Shown here: positions 9,101-15,695 of the stretch, piece after piece
Layout of the letters: each line of letters starts with the position of its first letter
Position numbering within the stretch: position 1 is the stretch's first letter
From: Alphaproteobacteria bacterium
Lineage (GTDB): Bacteria; Pseudomonadota; Alphaproteobacteria; UBA6615
NCBI GenBank assembly: GCA_013003285.1
Contig: JABDJY010000066.1
Location: 1 to 30,151 of the forward strand
Direction: 5' to 3'
Length of the DNA: 30,151 bases
Notes under the pieces: generated by a model
Seen by the model: only the letters and a program-made list of their open reading frames with translations
What the model was told of the DNA's origin: nothing
Databases searched by the model: none
Position numbers and translations under genes: made by a program

Positions 9101-9440
9101 GGTGAATAACGACGCGCTTGCCGCCATCCTCCAAGCGGGCGTTACCCATATAGTCGGTAATTTCGGCGCGCGCGCGATCGAACCTCCCCTCCATTGCCCG
9201 ATCAAAGGTAACGGTAAGTTGCTGCTCGGTCGTCGTAACTTTGTAGGAAACCGGTACCTTCCAATCGAAAACCAGACGGCCAAAATTGGCGTGCAGCCCG
9301 CCGCGAACGCGAACCTTTTCGGCGGCGAAAACAACGCCAGTGCTGGCGACAAACACGGTCAGGGCCAGAACCGTTACAACCGACACGCGGGCAACCTTAA
9401 GCATCCAACGCGGCGAGAGTTGAGAATTTCGGCGGCTCAT
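6189..9440 (-). CDS. large exported AMIN-like/TPR protein at the end of the fliL-motB operon
   Basis: This 1083-residue protein is not one I can name. It has a signal sequence (about residues 14-40, ending VFAAEK). Three beta-rich segments of AMIN-like character follow (about 42-132, 146-232 and 300-390), with repeats of the type 'FDW.VP..Y' and 'VVIDLRP', and a Pro/Ala-rich linker near 240-285. From about residue 512 to 1040 it is helical with degenerate TPR units such as ARFYFAQGMGARARGILQL and LGELQIESGQYREGLQSLK. AMIN-type domains bind the cell wall or secretion machinery, and TPRs bind proteins, so a periplasmic scaffold is likely. Its start overlaps the stop of the motB gene by four bases (ATGA), which strongly ties it to the stator operon. 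A role like that of rhizobial MotC is possible but unproven. Confidence 0.85.
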   Translation of the reverse strand: MSRRNSQLSPRWMLKVARVSVVTVLALTVFVASTGVVFAAEKVRVRGGLHANFGRLVFDWKVPVSYKVTTTEQQLTVTFDRAMEGRFDRARAEITDYMGNARLEDGGKRVVIHLKQPVTAKHFVNEGSVVIDLRPTGDASTAAKKSPQVPVRVTKRNGYTRVVFDWPVRTEYNLSQKDNDVSLTFARAGDLALPDTASAAFPFLSGIKSARSADGTPKVDLSVSGRVRHFRDGRKVVVDIIGQKDAKPGETAAPADSQEDQTVASAPATGAPVQLVPQRLRPVASEPAALPDDARDLDVAVKVELDVVGLAFPFRTATSMAAFRRGGWLWLVFDRPFRVDTSEITAAVEFIKAAEQLEHGSATVIRLTTTAGFNASVAREGNRWEVVIAPQLMRPETPLKVTAHPGRDANVSLGPTVPSTALALNDPEVGDQIFVVTVAERGHGLARSHQFSDFRLLPSVQGVAVVPYADGLKVEPRAEKILVSSVRGLRLATAQARRRVLATTAKNAAAERMYDFETWRRGAIGDYATAQSHLLKLVEEAVPDRRNAARMELARFYFAQGMGARARGILQLIALESEDTARLATFRALRGGVEYIMGDFDKAREDLLDRDLDSEPEIVLWRAALAAENGDFEEATFGLRQSDRFVQSYPDGLRKRFAFLGAETAFANSDARGGEFWLEIAEGANLNSTDLAYKHVLEANIAVLDGEIETALAGYDAAIAARDRRSRARAVVEKTELLLKEGEISSEKAIEDLDRLRYVWRDDDIEFRVLRRLGELQIESGQYREGLQSLKRLVTNFADHRTTPAIADFMRATFAQLYDEGTIETLPPVMAIALFNDFRELAPAGTDGDAMIRRLADRLVSVDLLPQAAKLLSHQVEFRLKGEDRARVGARLAVVRLLDRDAGEALAAIADSHSDGISSELAKERGMISARAYTQLGAFDKALAEIKGDQSEAADKIRADIMWQTRDWAQAAEVFGRLAGKPPARGQSLDDVRSRYVLSRAVALALSNDLPGMATLHRNFSSAMAATPFGADFQVIASVDSGAADFQDVLRRVSVADDFQAFMEGYRARLAQSQTAAKDSTVN

Positions 9441-10180
9441 GTGCCGTCTCCTGTTTCGGCTTGAACGATAATTTCAATACGGCGAACGGGAATCGCGCGT
9501 GGACCTTCGGCCGTCTCTACCGGCGCCGGGCCACCAAAATGGCTGCCGCTACGCCCCTGTATCTCGATCACCCGGTCATAGCCCGACGCTTCCAGGGCCC
9601 GTGCGATCCGGGCCGCCCGAGTGAGCGAGAACTCCCAGTCGGTCACTGTCTGTCCGTCGTCGGTCTGTTCGGGCACAGCGTGACCCACCACAGCGATCTG
9701 ATTATTGATTCCGGCAAACAGCCCGCCGAGGATAAACAGCGATTCCCGGCCGGCAGCAGTGACGCCGACCCGGCCATTGGCAAAAATCGTTTCACCGGGA
9801 AAGTCGACCGCAATCCGGTCGGCGCTCACTTCGATGCGCGCATCTTTGAGCGCTTCCTGGCTTTCGATCTGCTCACCGATGAGCCGTTCGAGATAGCGGA
9901 GATCGAGCGCCGACGCCTCGACACGTTGGGTAATATTTGTTGTTTCGACCGGGCGCGGGGTCACCGTCGATTCTGAAATTCGGAATTGCCGATCGAAGGC
10001 GGTCGTCGCCCCCTCCCACTTATCGGAGTCGACTTCGGCCATAGAGAACAGCAGAACGAAGAAGGCGACCATCACCGCCGCGAGATCGGCAAAGGTGATC
10101 AGCCACCGCGCGTCGGAGCGCCGCTTCTGCCCGGGCGGGTTGCTCAAAGTCGGGCGGTCGACCAATGATACCGGGTTCAT
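9437..10180 (-). CDS. motB: MotB-type stator protein with ion-binding Asp32
   Basis: The 247-residue protein has a short basic cytoplasmic N-terminus, one membrane helix (about 26-48) and a C-terminal OmpA/MotB peptidoglycan-binding domain (about 125-243). The helix reads WLITFADLAAVMVAFFVLL; D32 stands where the essential proton- or sodium-binding aspartate of MotB/PomB lies, and at the same residue number as in E. coli MotB. The OmpA part shows VVGHAVPEQ, DWEFSLTRAARIARALEASGYD and a RRIEI strand near the end. MotB pairs with MotA to form the torque generator; no motA is in the window. The start overlaps the stop of the preceding motB-like gene, and its own stop overlaps the start of the TPR gene, so three genes are translationally coupled. 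Confidence 0.88.
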   Translation of the reverse strand: MNPVSLVDRPTLSNPPGQKRRSDARWLITFADLAAVMVAFFVLLFSMAEVDSDKWEGATTAFDRQFRISESTVTPRPVETTNITQRVEASALDLRYLERLIGEQIESQEALKDARIEVSADRIAVDFPGETIFANGRVGVTAAGRESLFILGGLFAGINNQIAVVGHAVPEQTDDGQTVTDWEFSLTRAARIARALEASGYDRVIEIQGRSGSHFGGPAPVETAEGPRAIPVRRIEIIVQAETGDGT

Positions 10181-10896
10181 GGGCTTTCCGCCGCGAGAGG
10201 GGGCTTCGCCAGAACCCGAAATTCGATCCTGGTCTGCCGGGGATCGCCGTCTTCCAACGCCACCACCAATTGCCCCGGTGTTACGCCGAATTGTGCAAAG
10301 GCGCGAACGATCGCGCTGGCGCGTTTTGCCGCCCCCTCGATCGCCGCCGAACGGGCGCCGATAATTTTACCGCCACCGGGCCGCGCATAAGCGGTCAACT
10401 CGATGGTCACGTCATCCGACGCCAGGGTCAGCAGTTCTGCCGCCGGCTGCGCGAGTTCCTTAAACTCGTCGGAGGCGGCGCCCTCTTCAGTGAAAAGGAC
10501 GTTGTTGTCGATCGACACGCTCAGCAGAGTGCCGGTTCTGATCAACTCGAAGCTGCCAAACCCGACGAGGGTGCGAAGCAGTCCGGTAATTTCGCGTTCG
10601 AGATCGGCCGCCGCATCGAGGTGCCCCACAAATGATCCCAAAGTGCGGGACTGACCATTGGGATCACTCAGGTTGAAGGTCGCCGCAAGGCTTCCCAAAA
10701 CCGCGCGGGTTCGGTTCACTTCGAACTGCGCCAAGCTGTTCAGCAAAATGAAAAACGCCAGCAACAGCAGGAACAATGACAAGATCGAGGTCAATCCAGC
10801 CGTCTGCATGCGCGAACGGCCATCCGCGCGGGCTGCGGCAGCATCCGCGAGCCGGTTCGCGAAATCATCGTCAATCTGGTCGTTCAGTGGGGCCAT
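10177..10896 (-). CDS. MotB-like paralogue lacking the ion-binding Asp
   Basis: This 239-residue protein has the same layout as its neighbour: a cytoplasmic N-terminus, one membrane helix (about 36-56, SILSLFLLLLAFFILLNS) and a C-terminal domain resembling OmpA (AAELLTLASDDVTIELTAYARPG, then helices with RSAAIEGAAKRASAIVRAF and a closing strand RIEFRVL). When the two helices are aligned through AFFILL/AFFVLL, S40 stands in the place of the essential aspartate, so it cannot conduct ions as a normal MotB does. It may be a partner in a heteromeric stator, an anchoring or assembly factor, or a diverged OmpA-like protein. It is coupled by ATGA overlap to the Asp-containing motB. The peptidoglycan-binding motif is also less canonical than in its neighbour. 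Confidence 0.78.
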   Translation of the reverse strand: MAPLNDQIDDDFANRLADAAAARADGRSRMQTAGLTSILSLFLLLLAFFILLNSLAQFEVNRTRAVLGSLAATFNLSDPNGQSRTLGSFVGHLDAAADLEREITGLLRTLVGFGSFELIRTGTLLSVSIDNNVLFTEEGAASDEFKELAQPAAELLTLASDDVTIELTAYARPGGGKIIGARSAAIEGAAKRASAIVRAFAQFGVTPGQLVVALEDGDPRQTRIEFRVLAKPPLAAESP

Positions 10897-10953
10897 TTAT
10901 CTCACGTTAGCGTTCGATGACGTTCGGAAGGTTCGACGACGGCGTGCCGCCGG

Positions 10954-11673
10954 TCAGCCCGCCGGGTCGCCTTTGGTGGCCGGCGTGGTTAGATCGATCG
11001 CGCGCTTGCGGGCGAGTTCGGTGGTCACTTCGCGGGCGCGTTTGGGTTCCATCGCCGCCAAAATCGACGCGCTCTTGCGTTCCTTCATGGCCTCCATGAT
11101 GCCCAGCAAGATCGACATATCGAGTCCGCCAAGGATGCTCGCGGCATCCTTCGGCTTCATGGTTTCGTAGATCTTCACGATGCTTTGCAGTTCGGACTCT
11201 TCCTGCTCGTCATACTGACGCACCAGGGATTCGATGGAATCGCGTAGCAACTGCAATTCCGCAATGCGGCTGTCGAGGCGCTCTTCGGTGACATTGAGCA
11301 AACGCTCGCGCGCATCCAAATCCTTTTCCAAGCGCGCCAGTTCGTCGCGGCGCGAAGCCAGATTCTGCAAGACGGCGACCTCGCCCGGCGTAAATTCTAC
11401 GGGGAAATCGGTCAATGGCTGTTCGTCCGCGGCGTCGCCATGGGCTTCGTCGGCGGCCGGCGCATGATCGCCCGCGGCCACCTTATCGGCCTTGGGCTCG
11501 TCGTGACTTTCTTCCTTGCTGTCCTCGGCCGCCAATGCGGGGCTTGCCGGCGACAGTTCGACGCCGAATGACAGCTCGCCCAACCGGACCACCAGCAATA
11601 TGGCTACGGCGACAATGACGACGGGCAGCAGGCGGACGTTCATCCGTTGTTTCGAAGCGCTAGAAGATGTCAT
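10954..11673 (-). CDS. motE: MotE-family protein (MgtE/FliG-like domain)
   Basis: The 239-residue protein has an N-terminal membrane helix or signal anchor (about 13-31, LLPVVIVAVAILLVV), an acidic, His/Ala-rich linker (about 50-85), a long coiled coil (about 98-165, with RDELARLEKDLDARERLL) and a C-terminal helical MgtE-N/FliG-like domain (IVKIYETMKPKDAASILGGL, then KSASILAAMEPKRAREVT). This is the order seen in MotE of rhizobia, a periplasmic chaperone for MotC, and in the wider MotE family next to fliM in alphaproteobacteria. Its ATG overlaps the stop of the DUF6468 gene by four bases. It precedes the two motB genes by 57 bases. The symbol rests on domain order and context. Confidence 0.82.
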   Translation of the reverse strand: MTSSSASKQRMNVRLLPVVIVAVAILLVVRLGELSFGVELSPASPALAAEDSKEESHDEPKADKVAAGDHAPAADEAHGDAADEQPLTDFPVEFTPGEVAVLQNLASRRDELARLEKDLDARERLLNVTEERLDSRIAELQLLRDSIESLVRQYDEQEESELQSIVKIYETMKPKDAASILGGLDMSILLGIMEAMKERKSASILAAMEPKRAREVTTELARKRAIDLTTPATKGDPAG

Positions 11674-12107
11674 CGTAACTCCTGTTCGGCTCGCGAACGA
11701 ATATCGGGATCGCCGAATAGTTCGGCGTCGAGACCGGCGTCGCGCGCTAATCCGGTCGCACCGCCCGCAGATTTCCGGGCGGGCTTGCGCTCAGTGCTAA
11801 TCATATTTTCCAGGCGGGCGCCCTGCCCCTCCGCGCGCTCGACCAGATACTCCAACTCGTCGCGCAGTTTCTGCATCGACTGCAACTGCTCGAGGATTCC
11901 GGACTCGTTACGTCCGGCGAATTCCTTCAGGGCCGAGACACCCGATTCCGCGCGCGTCGTCGCCTGATAGAAATCACTGACCAAGCGCTCCATCTGCTCA
12001 GCCCCACCGCGCAACTGGCTCAGCCGGCGATTGAGTACGATCGCATAGGCGATCGTGGCCACCAGTAATCCGGCGACGAGGAGATCGAGCGCGACGGGAA
12101 CACTCAT
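11670..12107 (-). CDS. DUF6468 flagellar-locus membrane protein
   Basis: The 145-residue protein begins MSVPVALDLLVAGLLVAT, a single N-terminal membrane helix, followed by a coiled coil (about 30-100, with LRGGAEQMERLVSDFYQAT and LQSMQKLRDELEYLVERAE) and a basic tail ending DIRSRAEQELR. This matches DUF6468 proteins, which sit directly after fliM in many alphaproteobacteria and have no assigned biochemical role. The frame is open for 33 more codons upstream, but those lie inside fliM and give an Arg/Cys-rich non-protein-like sequence. The ATG chosen here gives the expected helix and a 4-base overlap with the fliM stop. The stop likewise overlaps motE, so it is part of a tightly coupled series. 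Confidence 0.85.
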   Translation of the reverse strand: MSVPVALDLLVAGLLVATIAYAIVLNRRLSQLRGGAEQMERLVSDFYQATTRAESGVSALKEFAGRNESGILEQLQSMQKLRDELEYLVERAEGQGARLENMISTERKPARKSAGGATGLARDAGLDAELFGDPDIRSRAEQELR

Positions 12108-13231
12108 TCCGCGACCTGCTCCGGTTCGACCTTGTCTTCGATACGCACAGCGACAACGCTGCCCTTGCGGCCCATCTTGCCGGAGAACATCGGCATATCG
12201 CCGCAAAGCAGGGTAATCGGTGAATCCGGCGCCACGTTTAGCGGCAAGTGGGACCCGACCTTGAGGTTAATCACATCATTCAGCGACACCTGCTGCTGGT
12301 CGAGAACCGCCTGAACATTGACATCGGTCTGCCAGAGTTCGGTGGCGAGATGGGATTCCCAAATCGAGTCACGGCCAAATTTTTCCCCCATGAACATCTG
12401 CAGCAGGAGATCGCGCACCGGCTCCAGGGTGGCGTAGGGCAGCATCAGCTCAAGATTGCCGCCACGGTCTTCCATATCGATGCGCAAGCGCGCAATGATG
12501 CCGGCGTTCGAGGGCCGGCCGATGGTGGCGAAACGCGGGTTGGTCTCAAGCCGGTCGAGGCGAAAATTGACCGGCGACAGAGGATCGAAGGCAGCCGACA
12601 AATCGACCAGCACGACGTTGATCATACGCTCGACTAAATTACGCTCGATCGTGGTATAGGGCCGTCCTTCGATGCGCATCGCCGCGGTGCCGTGGCGGCC
12701 CCCAAGCAACACGTCGACGATCGAATAAATCAGCGAGCTATCGACGGTCAGCAAGCCGTAATTGTCCCATTCCTCGGCACGAAAAACACTGAGCATGGCC
12801 GGCAACGGAATCGAATTCAGATAATCGCCGAAACGGATTGACTGGATAGAGTCGATCGATACTTCGACATTATCGGACGTGAAGTTACGCAGGCTGGTGG
12901 TCATTAATCGGACGAGCCGGTCATAGACCACCTCGAGCATCGGCAAGCGTTCGTAATTAACCAACGCTGAATTGATGAGAACTGACATACCATCGTCGGC
13001 GGCATCGTTGCCCGGCCCATCAAAGCCCAACAGATTGTCGATTTCATCCTGATCGAGGGCGCGTTCATCGACGCCACCGCCATCGTCTTCGTCGCCGCCC
13101 TCGCCCGAGGCCATGGCTTCCCACTGGGCCGCCATTTCCTCGTCACTGAGGACTTCCTCCTCTTCTGATCTCCCGGTCTCCGAACTCTCGGTATCTTCCG
13201 GATTCTCAGCCGTATCGTCTTCCATACTCAC
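12104..13231 (-). CDS. fliM: flagellar motor switch protein FliM
   Basis: The 375-residue protein contains the full FliM middle domain (about 88-280; NYERLPMLEVVYDRLVRLM, SIPLPAMLSVFRAEEWDNYG, LVDLSAAFDPLSPVNF) and the C-terminal SpoA domain (about 300-370; LWQTDVNVQAVLDQQQVSL, DVINLKVGSHLPL). The conserved N-terminal CheY-binding segment reads LDQDEIDNLLGF at residues 59-70, instead of at the very start as in E. coli, because an acidic extension of about 58 residues precedes it. Similar extensions occur in other alphaproteobacterial FliM proteins. FliM forms the middle of the C-ring and takes the CheY-P signal. It lies 18 bases after fliL and overlaps the DUF6468 gene. Confidence 0.96.
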   Translation of the reverse strand: MSMEDDTAENPEDTESSETGRSEEEEVLSDEEMAAQWEAMASGEGGDEDDGGGVDERALDQDEIDNLLGFDGPGNDAADDGMSVLINSALVNYERLPMLEVVYDRLVRLMTTSLRNFTSDNVEVSIDSIQSIRFGDYLNSIPLPAMLSVFRAEEWDNYGLLTVDSSLIYSIVDVLLGGRHGTAAMRIEGRPYTTIERNLVERMINVVLVDLSAAFDPLSPVNFRLDRLETNPRFATIGRPSNAGIIARLRIDMEDRGGNLELMLPYATLEPVRDLLLQMFMGEKFGRDSIWESHLATELWQTDVNVQAVLDQQQVSLNDVINLKVGSHLPLNVAPDSPITLLCGDMPMFSGKMGRKGSVVAVRIEDKVEPEQVAE

Positions 13232-13249
13232 AGATGAGTGCCCCGTACT

Positions 13250-13855
13250 TTACTGAACTAGCATTTCTTTGAATAAGACATCGGTCACGCGCGCCGGACT
13301 CACCGCCGCGTTCACCCGAAACAAAAGCTCTTCGCGCAAGCGGTACAGACCGGCCGAGCCGCGTAAATCCTCGACGCGCAGTTCGCGTAGATAGATTTGA
13401 AAATTATCGATGATGCGCGGCATGGCATTTTCCAAGCTCGCTTTGTCCGTTTCACTGGCCAATTCCAGTGAGACGACAATTTTGAGAAAACTCGTGCGCC
13501 GGCCCGAAGTGTTCAGGTTGACGAGCATCTGCGGCAATTCGAAATAGACCGTGCCGGCGCCACCGGCGCCACCGTGCCCAGCGTCGGCCGCGGCTTGCTC
13601 ACCGTGTCCGTCGGCAGCGGGTGTTTCCCCATGTTTGCCGGCGACCTCGACATTCTTGTCTTTGCCCAACACCGAATCCACGACGCCGGAGAAAAATACG
13701 CCGGCGCCGCCACCGCCGAGTATCAGAATCGGCAGCACGATCATCAGCAGCCTCTTTTTGCCACCCTTTTTCTTGCCGCCCTCCTCTAACTCGTCGCCAT
13801 CTTTGGCACCGTCGAGTTCTTCATCGGGATCGTCGGTATTCGTTTCGTCTGTCAT
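13250..13855 (-). CDS. fliL: flagellar basal body protein FliL
   Basis: The 201-residue protein has an acidic then lysine-rich cytoplasmic N-terminus, one membrane helix (about 35-56), a His/Gly-rich periplasmic linker (about 70-100) and the FliL domain, with VYFELPQMLVNLN, FLKIVVSLEL, MPRIIDNFQIYLREL and GLYRLREELLFRVN. FliL surrounds the stator units at the motor. The ATG at 13855 is preferred, since GGAAG lies eight bases before it; an in-frame GTG at 13879 would add eight residues without a good ribosome binding site. It is the first gene of the leftward operon fliL-fliM-DUF6468-motE-motB-like-motB-TPR and is divergent from flgF. Confidence 0.94.
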   Translation of the reverse strand: MTDETNTDDPDEELDGAKDGDELEEGGKKKGGKKRLLMIVLPILILGGGGAGVFFSGVVDSVLGKDKNVEVAGKHGETPAADGHGEQAAADAGHGGAGGAGTVYFELPQMLVNLNTSGRRTSFLKIVVSLELASETDKASLENAMPRIIDNFQIYLRELRVEDLRGSAGLYRLREELLFRVNAAVSPARVTDVLFKEMLVQ

Positions 13856-13927
13856 GTCGTTGCTTCCAGGTAACCGCACGATCGAACGCGCGGGGCGAAT
13901 TTCGCGGAAATACTAGGCCGAACCTGG

Positions 13928-13941
13928 TTAACAAAAGTTAA
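13928..13941. promoter_or_regulatory. imperfect CtrA-like box before fliL
   Basis: The sequence TTAACAAAAGTTAA has two TTAA half-sites separated by six bases, one short of the CtrA consensus spacing of seven. It lies 72 bases before the fliL ATG, at about the distance seen for the two perfect boxes in this window. It may be a weak CtrA site or chance. Confidence 0.3.
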
Positions 13942-14003
13942 AGCAGGGTCGCATTGAGAAACCCCGATAACGGGCCTAGAGGCGCGAAATGCGCGACCGC
14001 ACC

Positions 14004-14030
14004 GGCAGCGATTGCCCGGCAATGACTGCC
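14004..14030. promoter_or_regulatory. tandem GGCA-N5-TGCC enhancer sites, flgF promoter
   Basis: Two copies of the inverted repeat GGCA-N5-TGCC stand side by side at 14004-14016 and 14018-14030; between them the sequence ATTGCCCGGCAAT forms a further inverted repeat. Counting from the -24/-12 element, their centres are near -121 and -107. The same motif occurs before the other two sigma-54 promoters of the window. It is the likely binding site of the flagellar activator (FlbD type, by analogy with Caulobacter). Because the sites lie between divergent fliL and flgF, they could also affect fliL. Confidence 0.6.
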
Positions 14031-14058
14031 TAAGCGGCACTTTTCGCGCTGGCTCAAC

Positions 14059-14078
14059 GTTAGGTAAAATTCCCTAAC
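14059..14078. repeat. inverted repeat GTTAGG-N8-CCTAAC
   Basis: A six-base inverted repeat with an eight-base A/T-rich centre lies between the enhancer sites and the -24/-12 promoter, touching the IHF-like site. It may be a protein-binding site or simply part of the bendable A/T-rich tract. It is not found at the other two sigma-54 promoters. Confidence 0.35.
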
Positions 14079-14087
14079 TAATTGAAA
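14075..14087. promoter_or_regulatory. IHF-like site, flgF promoter
   Basis: TAACTAATTGAAA matches the IHF consensus (YAANNNNTTGATW) with one mismatch. It is centred near -50, between the enhancer sites and the sigma-54 promoter, where IHF bends DNA to bring activator and polymerase together. Confidence 0.45.
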
Positions 14088-14105
14088 TAAATAGAAAATA
14101 ATTGT

Positions 14106-14121
14106 TGGCACGCCATCTGCT
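14106..14121 (+). promoter_or_regulatory. sigma-54 promoter of the flgF-flgG-flgA-flgH operon
   Basis: TGGCACGCCATCTGCT carries the GG at -24 and GC at -12 of the sigma-54 consensus (TGGCACG-N4-TTGCW) with correct spacing and one mismatch. The expected transcription start, about 12 bases after the GC, lies near 14131, about 28 bases before the flgF ATG. Confidence 0.78.
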
Positions 14122-14158
14122 TAGTGATGGGCGTGATGATCCGCACCAGGAATGAAAA

Positions 14159-14881
14159 ATGACCACTACAGGCGAAGTTGCGCTGTCTTATCAGCTGGCG
14201 CTTAAAAATCAGTTAGACATAACGGCGAATAACATCGCCAATATGGCGACCCCCGGGTTCCAGAGCAGCCATCCGATTTTCGCGGAGTTTCTGGTCTCGG
14301 TCGGCGAAACCGGCGAGGAAGTCGCTTATGTCGTCGATACAGGCACGGTGAGAAACCTTAATCCGGGACCGGCGAATTTCACCGGTAACCCACTCGATAT
14401 TACGATCGAGGGACGGGGTTATTTCGTCGTCGAGAACGAGGACGGTATTTCATATACCCGCAACGGCGCCTTCAGATTGGACGCGTCGGGCCAGCTTGTC
14501 ACCAGTTCCGGCGCCACCGTTCTCAATGAAGGCAACGACCCCATCGTCATTGCCCCCGGTGAAAGCCAAATCAACATCTCGAGCGACGGTACGATCAATA
14601 CCGAAAACGGTGCAATCGGCCGGTTTCGTCTTGTCGAATTCACCAATGAACAAGCCATGACAAATCTCGGCGACAGCCTGCTGGCGAGCGAGGAGGAACC
14701 AGTAGAGGCCGCCGACGCTTCTGTCGTTCAAGGCATGCTCGAGGGATCCAATGTTATTTCGGTCACCGAAATTTCACGCATGATCCAACTTTTGCGCAGC
14801 TATCAGACGGCCAACCAACTGATCACCACCGAAGACGAGCGTGAACAGCAGGCCATCGAAACACTCACCCGCGCCGTCTAA
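14159..14881 (+). CDS. flgF: flagellar proximal rod protein FlgF
   Basis: The 240-residue protein is a rod/hook-family protein with the N-terminal helix containing ITANNIANMATPGFQ (the NNIAN...T.GF signature) and the C-terminal helix ISVTEISRMIQLLRSYQTAN. The central beta domain contains GNPLDITIEGRGYFVVE and YTRNGAFRLDASGQLVT. Its size and its position directly before flgG identify it as FlgF. It is exported through the flagellar type III system and forms part of the proximal rod in the periplasm. An AGGA sequence precedes the ATG. It is the first gene after the sigma-54 promoter at 14106. Confidence 0.95.
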   Translation: MTTTGEVALSYQLALKNQLDITANNIANMATPGFQSSHPIFAEFLVSVGETGEEVAYVVDTGTVRNLNPGPANFTGNPLDITIEGRGYFVVENEDGISYTRNGAFRLDASGQLVTSSGATVLNEGNDPIVIAPGESQINISSDGTINTENGAIGRFRLVEFTNEQAMTNLGDSLLASEEEPVEAADASVVQGMLEGSNVISVTEISRMIQLLRSYQTANQLITTEDEREQQAIETLTRAV

Positions 14882-14899
14882 GGCTGAGGAGGAATTGAA

Positions 14900-15685
14900 A
14901 TGAGATCTTTAAGCATCGCTGCGACCGGCATGTTGGCTCAGCAACTCAATGTTGAGGTTATTTCCAACAACATCGCCAATATGAATACGACGGGTTTCAA
15001 ACGCCAGCGCGCGGAATTCCAGGATCTGCTGTACCAGACTGTGGAGCGTGTCGGCTCGACCTCGTCGGATAGCGGCACGATCGTGCCCGCCGGTGTCCAA
15101 ATCGGTCTCGGCGTGAAAGCGGCCGCGGTCTACAACATCGCTGAGCAGGGTAATCTGCAATCCACCAGCAACCCGCTCGATATGGCCATTAGCGGCTCGG
15201 GCTATTTTCAAGTCACGCTCCCCACGGGGGATACGGCTTATACACGCGCCGGCTCGTTCCAGTTGAGCCCGACCGGTGAGATCGTCACGGTCGACGGTTT
15301 CACCGTCGACCCGGCCATTACGGTCCCAGCAGATGCGTTGCAGGTGACAATCAATGCCAGCGGCCAGGTTTCGGTCCAGCTCCCCAATGTTGTCGCCGAA
15401 TCGGTTGTGGGTCAGCTCACCTTAGCGAATTTCCCTAACCCCGCCGGCCTCGATCCACAGGGTGACAATTTATTCCTCGAGACCGCCGCCTCCGGCGCCG
15501 CCACCACGGGTACTCCGGGCGTAACCGGTTTGGGCACCATTCAGCAAGGCTTCGTCGAGACCTCGAACGTCAATACCGTGACCGAAATCACCAACCTGAT
15601 TACCGCCCAGCGGGCCTATGAGATGAACTCGAAGGTAATCCAGACCTCCGATGAAATGCTCAGCACCATTAACCGGTTGCGGTAG
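14900..15685 (+). CDS. flgG: flagellar distal rod protein FlgG
   Basis: The 261-residue protein has the normal FlgG length and layout. The N-terminus reads MRSLSIAATGMLAQQLNVEV, followed by ISNNIANMNTTGFKRQRAEF, an FlgG-specific stretch with FQDLLYQT, the domain GNLQSTSNPLDMAISGSGYF, and the C-terminal helix with VTEITNLITAQRAYEMNSKV. It forms the distal rod through the P- and L-rings. A strong AGGAGG lies before the ATG, 18 bases after the flgF stop. The P- and L-ring genes are split: flgH is in this operon, while flgI lies in a separate operon at 21963. Confidence 0.97.
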   Translation: MRSLSIAATGMLAQQLNVEVISNNIANMNTTGFKRQRAEFQDLLYQTVERVGSTSSDSGTIVPAGVQIGLGVKAAAVYNIAEQGNLQSTSNPLDMAISGSGYFQVTLPTGDTAYTRAGSFQLSPTGEIVTVDGFTVDPAITVPADALQVTINASGQVSVQLPNVVAESVVGQLTLANFPNPAGLDPQGDNLFLETAASGAATTGTPGVTGLGTIQQGFVETSNVNTVTEITNLITAQRAYEMNSKVIQTSDEMLSTINRLR

Positions 15686-15695
15686 GGAGATCATC

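Noticed and set aside
11234..11467. Long forward frames opposite the leftward motE, motB and TPR genes
   Set aside because: They are Arg/Ser/Ala-rich translations of the complementary strand of well-supported genes and have no ribosome binding sites.
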